A stretch of DNA of 11,539 nt. It comes from an uncultured bacterium (GTDB lineage: Bacteria; Patescibacteriota; Minisyncoccia; Moranbacterales; GWC2-37-73). The position numbers and the translations under genes were made by a program. Within the stretch, counting starts at the first letter, position 1. Each line of letters starts with the position of its first letter. Under the pieces are notes generated by a model. It made no database searches, had not been told where the DNA came from, and worked only from the letters and a program-made list of their open reading frames with translations. Where the stretch lies: the NCBI GenBank assembly GCA_903824515.1, contig CAIJXA010000042.1, forward strand, positions 1 through 11,539, written 5' to 3'. This document shows, one piece after another, positions 6,443 through 11,394 of the stretch.

Positions 6443-6517
6443 TCCGCGATAGCTCAATGGTAGAGCGAAGGACTGTTAATCCTCAGGTTCTAGGTTCGAA
6501 TCCTAGTCGCGGAGCCA
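6443..6517 (+). tRNA. tRNA-Asn (anticodon GUU), CCA encoded
   Basis: A full cloverleaf can be drawn. The acceptor stem TCCGCGA (6443-6449) pairs with TCGCGGA (6507-6513), with G6514 as discriminator and CCA at 6515-6517. The D stem GCTC/GAGC is 6452-6455 with 6463-6466. The anticodon stem is 6468-6472 with 6480-6484, with an A-C mismatch at the outermost pair. The loop CTGTTAA puts GTT at 6475-6477, which decodes AAC/AAU. The T arm is CTAGG-TTCGAAT-CCTAG (6490-6506). The encoded CCA means no terminal addition is needed after 3' processing. Confidence 0.97.
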
Positions 6518-6527
6518 CGAAAAACTC

Positions 6528-6560
6528 AAAAAAGACTATCTTCAGGGATAGTCTTTTTTT
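6528..6560 (+). terminator. Rho-independent terminator of tRNA-Asn
   Basis: GACTATC (6534-6540) pairs with GATAGTC (6547-6553) around TTCAGG, flanked by an A6 run and followed by T7. Confidence 0.9.
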
Positions 6561-6562
6561 CG

Positions 6563-6636
6563 TCTCGTGGCACTGCCAATCCACACAAAAATATGCTAGT
6601 TTAGACTTTTTTTGCAAGTTTTTTGTGGCCACGAGA
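6563..6636. repeat. Nested inverted repeat downstream of tRNA-Asn
   Basis: TCTCGTGG (6563-6570) pairs perfectly with CCACGAGA (6629-6636). Inside it CCACA-C-AAAAA (6581-6591) pairs with TTTTTTGTGG (6619-6628) with one bulged C. The 3' strand is continuous, so the two stems could stack into one long hairpin with a 10-base bulge on the 5' side. No ORF is evident here. It may be a non-coding hairpin or an element boundary. Confidence 0.5.
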
Positions 6637-6663
6637 TGACCATAAAAATAGCTTATTCCAAAA

Positions 6664-7131
6664 GGTCATTTTTCGTGACATGCATAATCATCGTATGGCA
6701 CACCAAGGACGCTATTTAGTATGGGGCCATATTTTTTTTGGTATAGAAAATTTTGCGTGTTAGGATAAAGTTAACGAGCTTAATCAATATTCAATAGGTG
6801 CCATATGTTTTATTATGTCTATTTGTTAGAATGTCAAAAGGATAAATCATGGTATATTGGTTATATCAAGGATTTAAGAACTCGCATTAAAGATCATCAA
6901 ACCGGCAACGGCTGTCGAACAACTTCATTAAAAAAAGATTGGAAATTAATATATTATGAAAGTTATCTTAACAAAGCTGATGCCCTTGGCAGAGAGAAAT
7001 TTCTCAAGGGCGGATCAGGCAGAAAGTATTTAAACAAGCAACTCAGTCACTATTTCGAGAAAAATACTTCAAATCCACCAAGGGCAAAACTACTTTAAAT
7101 GCTATGCTAACGGAATTCCTCGAAAATGACC
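6664..7131. repeat. Near-perfect inverted repeats flanking the GIY-YIG gene
   Basis: GGTCATTTTTCG (6664-6675) is the reverse complement of CGAAAATGACC (7121-7131) apart from one extra T. The repeats enclose the GIY-YIG gene and its upstream region. The core ATGACC/GGTCAT also appears at 6636-6641 and 7200-7205. The arrangement resembles ends of a small mobile cassette, but no target-site duplication is evident and such a short match could be chance in AT-rich DNA. Confidence 0.35.
6805..7098 (+). CDS. Stand-alone GIY-YIG domain protein (UPF0213/YhbQ-like)
   Basis: 97 residues carrying one GIY-YIG nuclease-fold domain. YVY (4-6) stands in for GIY and YIG is at 17-19. The expected catalytic-type Arg27 (in DLRTRIKDH), His31 and Glu64 (in GREKFLKGGSGRKYL) are present. 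Relatives of this size are often misannotated as UvrC and lack any other domain; they are especially numerous in CPR bacteria. The biological role is not settled; DNA cleavage or DNA structure binding is inferred from the fold. A weak AGG (6796-6798) sits six bases before the ATG. The gene lies between inverted repeats and structured non-coding DNA, so it may be part of a small mobile or repeat-associated unit. Confidence 0.9.
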   Translation: MFYYVYLLECQKDKSWYIGYIKDLRTRIKDHQTGNGCRTTSLKKDWKLIYYESYLNKADALGREKFLKGGSGRKYLNKQLSHYFEKNTSNPPRAKLL

Positions 7132-7239
7132 CAAGTTAGTCGAGGACCGTCCTCGACTGGATTTCTCTTTCTAAAAATGGCTTTCATTAGCCATTTTTTG
7201 GTCATTGTGTTGAAAAGCATAGCATTGTGCTATGCTTTT
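7100..7239 (+). other. Nested multi-hairpin element with mutually exclusive pairings
   Basis: Several perfect pairings nest here. P1: TGCTATGCT (7100-7108) with AGCATAGCA (7216-7224). P2: AATGACC (7125-7131) with GGTCATT (7200-7206). P3: AGTCGAGGAC (7138-7147) with GTCCTCGACT (7149-7158) around one C. P4: AAAAATGGCT (7173-7182) with AGCCATTTTT (7189-7198). P5: AAAAGCATAGCA (7213-7224) with TGCTATGCTTTT (7228-7239) competes with P1 for the same strand. CCTCGA (7118-7123) can likewise compete with one arm of P3. This is too ordered for ordinary spacer DNA. It could be a structured RNA, an attenuator-like leader, or a folded single-stranded recombination or REP-type element. Confidence 0.55.
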
Positions 7240-7248
7240 ATGTTACTT

Positions 7249-7256
7249 AAGGAGGG
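7249..7256 (+). promoter_or_regulatory. Strong Shine-Dalgarno-like sequence without a start codon
   Basis: AAGGAGGG is a near-ideal anti-16S match, but no ATG, GTG or TTG occurs in the following 5-12 bases and a terminator-like hairpin follows at 7273. It may be a relic of a lost start codon or part of an RNA structure. Confidence 0.35.
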
Positions 7257-7272
7257 AATAAATTTTAGTTCG

Positions 7273-7296
7273 GAGAGTTTTCCAATTCTCTTTTTT
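7273..7296 (+). terminator. Terminator-like hairpin after the structured element
   Basis: GAGAGTT (7273-7279) pairs with AATTCTC (7284-7290), with one G-T wobble, around a TTCC loop, followed by T6. It would end transcripts running through the GIY-YIG gene and the structured element. Confidence 0.6.
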
Positions 7297-7318
7297 CAAT
7301 TCAAAAATCAAGCGCACC

Positions 7319-7610
7319 ATGGCAAACTCAGCAAAAGGCATCACCCACAAAGAACCAAAGATGCTAACTATTTAATAGCTACAGATCATGGACCCAGGAA
7401 GAAAAAAATCTACTTATTAATCACTTGAGGATTCAAGTGGCCGGACACGTAAACTGCCCGATTCACATAATTCTCCAGGGGTATTATTCCGAAGAGAAAA
7501 TCTCGTCAATTCTTCGAATCTTCAAGGTCTCCCCAGAATCGTATTCTTTATCTTATGCACTTGAGGGAGATCCGTCACCACCTTTTAACCCTCACTTTTT
7601 AGGATCATAA
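7319..7610 (+). pseudogene. Frame-disrupted gene of unknown function
   Basis: Two open segments in different frames join naturally. An ATG at 7319 gives MANSAKGITHKEPKMLTI before a stop at 7373. The frame one base further is open from 7368 to a TAA at 7608 and encodes about 80 residues, beginning LFNSYRSWTQEENLL and ending NPHFLGS. The second segment lacks any start codon until a TTG at 7425, which falls after the conserved-looking SWTQEE stretch. A single +1 shift between 7368 and 7372 would restore one ~95-residue protein. A strong terminator begins six bases after the final stop, which supports a real gene end. SWTQEE loosely recalls SANT/Myb or other helix-turn-helix starts, but no family is claimed. 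The cause may be mutation, sequencing error or programmed frameshifting. Confidence 0.45.
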
Positions 7611-7615
7611 GGCAT

Positions 7616-7661
7616 CCCACCAACAGAAGAACCCATTCTGTTTCGGTGGGTTTTTCTTTTT
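7616..7661 (+). terminator. Rho-independent terminator of the frameshifted gene
   Basis: CCCACC (7616-7621) pairs with GGTGGG (7645-7650), and AACAGAA pairs with TTCTGTT inside, followed by TTTTTCTTTTTT. Confidence 0.88.
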
Positions 7662-7728
7662 TATGCCCATTTTGTTTTTTATATAGGAATTATCCAAGGA
7701 CGTTCCCCTGCTGGGCTTTAGGTTTTCG

Positions 7729-7737
7729 TGCTAAAAT
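7729..7737 (+). promoter_or_regulatory. Extended -10 of the SRPBCC gene, predicting a leaderless mRNA
   Basis: TGC followed by TAAAAT (7732-7737), identical to the GH18 -10, and again exactly six bases before the ATG (7744). No good -35 is seen at the usual distance; an extended -10 can partly compensate. Confidence 0.5.
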
Positions 7738-7743
7738 ATCAAT

Positions 7744-8187
7744 ATGAAAAAAATTCTGCTCCAAAAATCTTGGGTCATCAAAGCTCCTCGCCAGGAGGTC
7801 TATGCAATCATGAGCGATTTTGAAAATATGCCGAAATATTTTCCGAAAGTTGCTCAGTCTTTGCGCATTTTAAAAAGAGATGGCAACCACCTTTCCATCG
7901 AGGCTAGAGCCAAAACCTTTGGACGGGTCATTTCCGCGCATATGGAGACAGAGCTTCGTCCCCCATTGGGATATGTCTCAGACAACAAAAGCGCCTTGGG
8001 AACTTCCGGTCACGAAGAATTTCTGATGGAAGAAATTCCGGCAGGCACCAGAATCAATTATTCCTATGATGTCCAATTGAAAAATCCAATCCTGCGTGTT
8101 TTTGGAGGTTTCCTGATCGGACAATATGCCCTGCGTTTTTGGGAGCATGCTGTGATAGACAACTTGAAAGAAATGCTGGAGAAATGA
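7744..8187 (+). CDS. SRPBCC (START/polyketide-cyclase-like) superfamily protein
   Basis: 147 residues with the helix-grip pattern of the family. It opens with a beta strand and the phrase WVIKAPRQEVYAIMSDFENMPKY (10-32), matching the IxAPxxxVWxxlsDxexxpxw start of SRPBCC proteins. A run of strands follows (about 50-112), then a long C-terminal helix (about 127-146). Such folds bind hydrophobic ligands in a central pocket; the ligand and role here are unknown. A COQ10/START-type or cyclase/dehydrase label would be equally defensible. There is no Shine-Dalgarno site, and the -10 six bases upstream implies leaderless translation. The stop codon is the first triplet of a TGAAAAT tandem repeat. 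Confidence 0.85.
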   Translation: MKKILLQKSWVIKAPRQEVYAIMSDFENMPKYFPKVAQSLRILKRDGNHLSIEARAKTFGRVISAHMETELRPPLGYVSDNKSALGTSGHEEFLMEEIPAGTRINYSYDVQLKNPILRVFGGFLIGQYALRFWEHAVIDNLKEMLEK

Positions 8188-8205
8188 AAATTGAAAATTG
8201 AAAAT
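8185..8205. repeat. Three perfect tandem copies of TGAAAAT
   Basis: TGAAAAT occurs at 8185-8191, 8192-8198 and 8199-8205. The first TGA is the stop codon of the SRPBCC gene. Confidence 0.85.
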
Positions 8206-8503
8206 AGACTTTAGTGGCATTCAGCCTATGAAGCTATTAAAAATCAAAAAGATTATCCTAAGGATAGTCTTATTAGTCTACTTGCGCTGCAATTGTACAA
8301 TCAATCAAGGACTTTCTTGAGCCTTGTTTTAGTTTCTCATTTTTTTGTTAAATTTTTCCCAATCAAAAAGTCTACATATATCAATTATGATTGCCAACCA
8401 GCAAAAATGGTAACTAGAAGGTGTTTTTTTGAAAACATAAAAATTTGTTTACTATAAAAACATAACTGTGATAATATGAGCATATTAAAAAAATATTTTC
8501 AAT
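8188..8503. other. Gene-free interval between the SRPBCC and sensor genes
   Basis: The interval holds the end of the TGAAAAT array and a 10-base-pair hairpin (8249-8258 with 8262-8271, one G-T wobble) without a T tail. It also has a weak terminator candidate, CAAGG (8306-8310) with CCTTG (8322-8326) followed by TTTT, a palindrome ATTGTACAAT (8292-8301), and the sensor promoter. One frame stays open without a start codon from about 8207 to 8458 and may be a gene remnant. Nothing else is evident. Confidence 0.5.
8448..8477 (+). promoter_or_regulatory. Candidate promoter of the sensor gene
   Basis: TTTACT (8448-8453) lies 18 bases before TAATAT (8472-8477), which is preceded by TGA as an extended -10. 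The start would fall near 8484, giving a leader of about 20 bases. Confidence 0.45.
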
Positions 8504-9265
8504 ATGCTTAAAAAAATAAATAATAAATATTGCATTCAACGCGTGCTAATGTTAGTTGTTAGTACCATGGGAGTAGCTTATGCCATATACCTCGGTATCT
8601 CTATCCATAATACTAGCAAGGAAAATCTGTTTACCAGAGCCAATACGATTTCACAGTTCATAACCACCAAAGATGTTGCATTGCTTCGTGCATCAGAGGA
8701 AGATTTGAGCAATCCTGTCTATGTAAATCTCAAGAACAAATTCATAGCCATCAGATCAGTAAACCCAGATGTAAGGTTTATCTATCTCAATGGAATGAAA
8801 AATGGGAAGGTATTTTTTTATGTTGATTCTGAGAATATCGATTCGCCTGACTATTCCCCACCTGGACAACCATACGACGAGGCTTCGGCTTTGATGAAAA
8901 AACTGTTTCAAAAAAAAGGAAACGTATTTGAGATTGCAGGTGACAGGTGGGGCTTGTGGGCTTCGGCCTTGGTTCCAATTGTCGACAAGGAAAGCGGAAA
9001 AACTGTCGCCCTCTTGGGTATCGATGTTTCAGCCAAAAAGTACATAACTGACATTCTAGTATATTGCCTCTCGGCTCTTCTGTTTGCATCATTAGTGCTA
9101 CTATTATTAATCGGCCAAAAACGTGCTATTAATCATATCCACATGGCAGAAGAAAGCTTGAAGGCAAATAATTTGGAAATTGCCAATTTGACGAAAATAA
9201 TAGACGAAAAAGAAAGGAAGAATAAAAAAGACAAAGGAGAAGACTTCAAAAACTCAGCTCACTAG
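8504..9265 (+). CDS. Membrane sensor with extracytoplasmic PDC/Cache-like domain and no output domain
   Basis: 253 residues. TM1 is about residues 11-33 and TM2 about 183-203. The ~150 residues between form a PAS-like extracytoplasmic domain with the recognisable late segment DRWGLWASALVPIVD (147-161) and VALLGIDVSA (168-177), seen in PDC/Cache sensors of kinases and diguanylate cyclases. After TM2 only about 50 residues remain, a charged coiled-coil-like stretch (AEESLKANNLEIANLTKII) ending in a Lys-rich tail. No HAMP, kinase, GGDEF or methyl-accepting domain is present, and the stop is followed by a terminator. So this is either a minimal receptor that signals through a partner or a sensor kinase that has lost its output. 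No Shine-Dalgarno site. Confidence 0.82.
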   Translation: MLKKINNKYCIQRVLMLVVSTMGVAYAIYLGISIHNTSKENLFTRANTISQFITTKDVALLRASEEDLSNPVYVNLKNKFIAIRSVNPDVRFIYLNGMKNGKVFFYVDSENIDSPDYSPPGQPYDEASALMKKLFQKKGNVFEIAGDRWGLWASALVPIVDKESGKTVALLGIDVSAKKYITDILVYCLSALLFASLVLLLLIGQKRAINHIHMAEESLKANNLEIANLTKIIDEKERKNKKDKGEDFKNSAH

Positions 9266-9286
9266 CAACTTGCACTAAAAAAATCC

Positions 9287-9330
9287 AAAAAACAAAAATC
9301 CCCGCTCCAGTGGTGGGTTTTTTGTTTTTC
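9287..9330 (+). terminator. Rho-independent terminator of the sensor gene
   Basis: AAAAACAAAAA-T-CCC pairs with GGG-T-TTTTTGTTTTT (9288-9302 with 9315-9329), with one T-T mismatch. Confidence 0.8.
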
Positions 9331-9356
9331 AGAAAGATAAATACAATAAATTATGC

Positions 9357-9650
9357 ATGTTCTGGACAAAAAAAGAAAAATGTTATAACATCACACCAAA
9401 AGAAAAGAGTTATTTTTTATTTAAAGGAAAGCTAAAAAGGATCTGGCCAATGAGACATGACGAAGTTCCTAGGAAAACAAAGCGGCTCATTTGTGAGTCA
9501 TTTGCTTTTCTCGATCCAGGGCTAGGCCATGCGTTCACGCTAATAAAGTTCGGCATAGACCCTGATCCCAAGAATGAGCTCATTTGGAGATGGTTCGCAG
9601 AAGCAAGAAATAATCGGCTCAAAAAAATCGAGCCAGAAAAGCCCAAATAA
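9357..9650 (+). CDS. Hypothetical 97-residue protein
   Basis: A basic soluble protein, starting MFWTKKEKCYNITPKEKSY, with no membrane helix or signal peptide. The central part reads ICESFAFLDPGLGHAFTLIKFG and the C-terminal part has a WRWFAEARNNRL helix-like stretch with a Lys/Pro tail. No family is recognised. A TACAAT box (9342-9347) lies nine bases before the ATG, suggesting a near-leaderless transcript; no Shine-Dalgarno site. A hairpin terminator follows nine bases after the stop, and the gene stands alone between two terminators, which supports an independent unit. A second ATG at 9353 is in another frame and gives no long product. Confidence 0.6.
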   Translation: MFWTKKEKCYNITPKEKSYFLFKGKLKRIWPMRHDEVPRKTKRLICESFAFLDPGLGHAFTLIKFGIDPDPKNELIWRWFAEARNNRLKKIEPEKPK

Positions 9651-9658
9651 TCATAAAC

Positions 9659-9696
9659 AGTCCCAAACGAAAAGTCGCTTGGGACTTTTCGCTTTT
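9659..9696 (+). terminator. Hairpin terminator after the 97-residue protein
   Basis: AGTCCCAA (9659-9666) pairs perfectly with TTGGGACT (9679-9686), followed by TTTCGCTTTT. CGAAAAG (9668-9674) can alternatively pair with CTTTTCG (9685-9691). Confidence 0.75.
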
Positions 9697-9757
9697 GAGG
9701 CCAGACGGCTTATTTTTCCACAAACTAAGCCAAGAAAAAGAGATTTTGGGGCCAGAC
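9693..9757. repeat. Direct repeats around a small hairpin, upstream of htrA
   Basis: TTTTGAGGCCAGAC (9693-9706) and TTTTGGGGCCAGAC (9744-9757) match at 13 of 14 bases. Between them GGCTTA (9707-9712) pairs with TAAGCC (9726-9731). The right copy ends ten bases before the htrA -35, so these may be regulator sites. Confidence 0.45.
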
Positions 9758-9766
9758 TTTCAAATC

Positions 9767-9794
9767 TTGACAAGAAAAACATTTTTTATAAAAT
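9767..9794 (+). promoter_or_regulatory. Candidate promoter of the HtrA-type protease gene
   Basis: A perfect -35 TTGACA (9767-9772), a 16-base spacer and TAAAAT (9789-9794). It would leave an AT-rich leader of roughly 100 bases. Other weaker AT-rich boxes lie nearer the gene. Confidence 0.55.
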
Positions 9795-9907
9795 ATTAAA
9801 TAGCAATTTTTCACCTGACATTTTTTGAAAAAAAATATTTAATAAAGAGTATTATTAATATAGAAAAAACTGGCAAAAAACTTTTTAATTTTTGAAAATA
9901 AAAAACT

Positions 9908-11194
9908 ATGCAAATCAAAAACAACTACAATCTCTCTTTGAAAATCATCGCAATCATAGTCTTCATCGCTGCTTTCGTGGGTGGAGGCATTCTCTATTCA
10001 ACCATTAAGATGGCAAACTGGACGACAGAAAAATTTCAACAATGGAAAACTGAAAAACACACCGGCCTGTTTGCAGGAATCGCGGATGCGCTCAAACAAA
10101 AAGAGCCGCAGAATGTGCAGCCTGTCAAAGTTGTGGATGAGCAGTCTCAAGTGATTGAGGTTGTCAAAAAAACTTCTCCGGCAGTTGTCAGTATTGTAGC
10201 CTCAGCTCAAGTTCCGACTTTTGAAACCTATTTTGACACGCCTTCCGGCATGCCAGATGGATTTGGACAATTTTTCAGTATTCCCCAGCAACGTCAAAAT
10301 GGAACCCAAGAACAAAAAATTGGTGCTGGCACAGGTTTCTTGGTTTCGCCGGACGGATATATTGTTACTAACAAACACGTGGTCAGTGAAAAAGGTGCCG
10401 ACTATACCGTTTATTTGAATGACGAAACAAATCGTGGAGAAAAAATTAAGGCTAGAGTAGTTGCGCTTGATCCTAATAATGATTTGGCAATTTTAAAAAT
10501 TGATAAAACAAATCTGCCATTTTTGACTTTCTCCGATTCTAGCAAACTGCAGGTCGGACAAACTGTCATCACCATTGGCTATGCGCTTGGAGAATTTGAC
10601 AACACGGTTAGCAAAGGAGTGATTTCCGGTCTTTCACGCACAATCACGGCTGGTAGTGGGCTTGCTTCTGGCAGAGAAAGCTTGAAAAATTTAATTCAAA
10701 GTGATGCCGCCATCAATCCCGGAAATTCAGGAGGGCCAATGTTGGACATTGAAGGCAATGTTATCGGAGTTAATGTCGCCATGGCTAGCGCTGAAAATAT
10801 TAGCTTCGCTCTGCTTGGAAATGAAGCCAAAGATGTCTTTCAACAAGTCAAAGAAACTGGGGCAATTAAGCAAAAAGAAAATGCCTTTTTGGGTGTACGC
10901 TATATGCCAATAACAGACAACGTTAAAAACAACAACGACCTGCCCTACAACTATGGCGCCCTAATAAGCAGGGGTCAAAATTCAATCAATTTAGCCGTGA
11001 CCCCGGGATCACCTGCTGACAAAGCCGGCCTAGTGGAAAATGATATTATCTTGGAAATTAATGGAGAAAAACTTACCGAAAAAAATCAATTAGTTGATAT
11101 AATTGCAAAATATAATCCGGGCGATAAAGTAACTTTGAAAATTTATCACCGAGGTGAAGAAAAGAGCGTAACAGTAACTCTGGGGAAAAATTAA
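9908..11194 (+). CDS. htrA: HtrA/DegP-type membrane-anchored serine protease
   Basis: 428 residues. One N-terminal hydrophobic helix (about 10-30) anchors it, and a ~60-residue linker precedes the trypsin-like domain. The catalytic triad is intact: His157 in TNKHVV, Asp192 in NNDLAILK and Ser274 in NPGNSGGP. GTGFLVSPDGYIVTNKHVV and the downstream DAAINPGNSGG segment are typical HtrA blocks. A single PDZ domain follows, including LGVRY (328-332), TPGSPADKAGL (365-375) and DIILEINGEKL (379-389). Such enzymes degrade or refold damaged extracytoplasmic proteins. The order of TM, protease and one PDZ matches DegS or Gram-positive HtrA rather than two-PDZ DegP. No Shine-Dalgarno site is visible. 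It has its own terminator and converges with rpoD. Confidence 0.95.
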   Translation: MQIKNNYNLSLKIIAIIVFIAAFVGGGILYSTIKMANWTTEKFQQWKTEKHTGLFAGIADALKQKEPQNVQPVKVVDEQSQVIEVVKKTSPAVVSIVASAQVPTFETYFDTPSGMPDGFGQFFSIPQQRQNGTQEQKIGAGTGFLVSPDGYIVTNKHVVSEKGADYTVYLNDETNRGEKIKARVVALDPNNDLAILKIDKTNLPFLTFSDSSKLQVGQTVITIGYALGEFDNTVSKGVISGLSRTITAGSGLASGRESLKNLIQSDAAINPGNSGGPMLDIEGNVIGVNVAMASAENISFALLGNEAKDVFQQVKETGAIKQKENAFLGVRYMPITDNVKNNNDLPYNYGALISRGQNSINLAVTPGSPADKAGLVENDIILEINGEKLTEKNQLVDIIAKYNPGDKVTLKIYHRGEEKSVTVTLGKN

Positions 11195-11203
11195 ACTCAG
11201 ACA

Positions 11204-11234
11204 AAAAATAACCTTCAATGTGAAGGTTATTTTT
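11204..11234. terminator. Bidirectional terminator between htrA and rpoD
   Basis: AAAAATAACCTTC (11204-11216) pairs perfectly with GAAGGTTATTTTT (11222-11234) around AATGT. With A-rich and T-rich ends it can serve both convergent genes. Confidence 0.88.
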
Positions 11235-11254
11235 GTATCCTCCATCTAAATATT

Positions 11255-11342
11255 TTAGGTCTTAGATATTGGATATTATTTCTATTATACTTCTATTTTA
11301 TACCTATCATATTCCATTAGAACCTAGCTATTAGGTCTTAGA
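11255..11342. repeat. Two 12-base direct repeats between htrA and rpoD
   Basis: TTAGGTCTTAGA occurs exactly at 11255-11266 and 11331-11342. Each copy can also pair locally: ATCTAA before the first copy with TTAGAT, and ACCTA with TAGGT near the second. The stretch is AT-rich with no ORF. Confidence 0.6.
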
Positions 11343-11362
11343 AATTTTCCCCCGCATCCCAA

Positions 11363-11394
11363 CAATTTAGCAATTTGACAATGTAACAGTTTCC
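11363..11394. repeat. Imperfect 8-base tandem array next to the rpoD stop
   Basis: Four consecutive units, CAATTTAG, CAATTTGA, CAATGTAA and CAGTTTCC, run directly into the rpoD stop codon. The first two are the closest match; the last is the most diverged. Confidence 0.55.

Noticed and set aside
6514..6635. GCCACGA shared by the tRNA-Asn 3' end (6514-6520) and 6628-6634, as a possible attachment-site duplication
   Set aside because: Seven bases is too short, no integrase is present, and the downstream copy is already explained as an arm of the inverted repeat.
6695..6763. 22-residue ORF starting MAHQGRYLVWGH
   Set aside because: Very short, no Shine-Dalgarno site, terminator or promoter arrangement supports it, and it ends well before the GIY-YIG gene.
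7126..7428. 100-residue open frame over the structured element
   Set aside because: It runs through perfect hairpins and a terminator, its product looks like translated non-coding DNA, and the frames at 7319-7610 explain the gene end and terminator better.
8249..8271. Ten-base-pair hairpin with TAA loop as a terminator of the SRPBCC gene
   Set aside because: The stem is good, but no T-run follows on the plus strand, so it was only noted within the gene-free interval.
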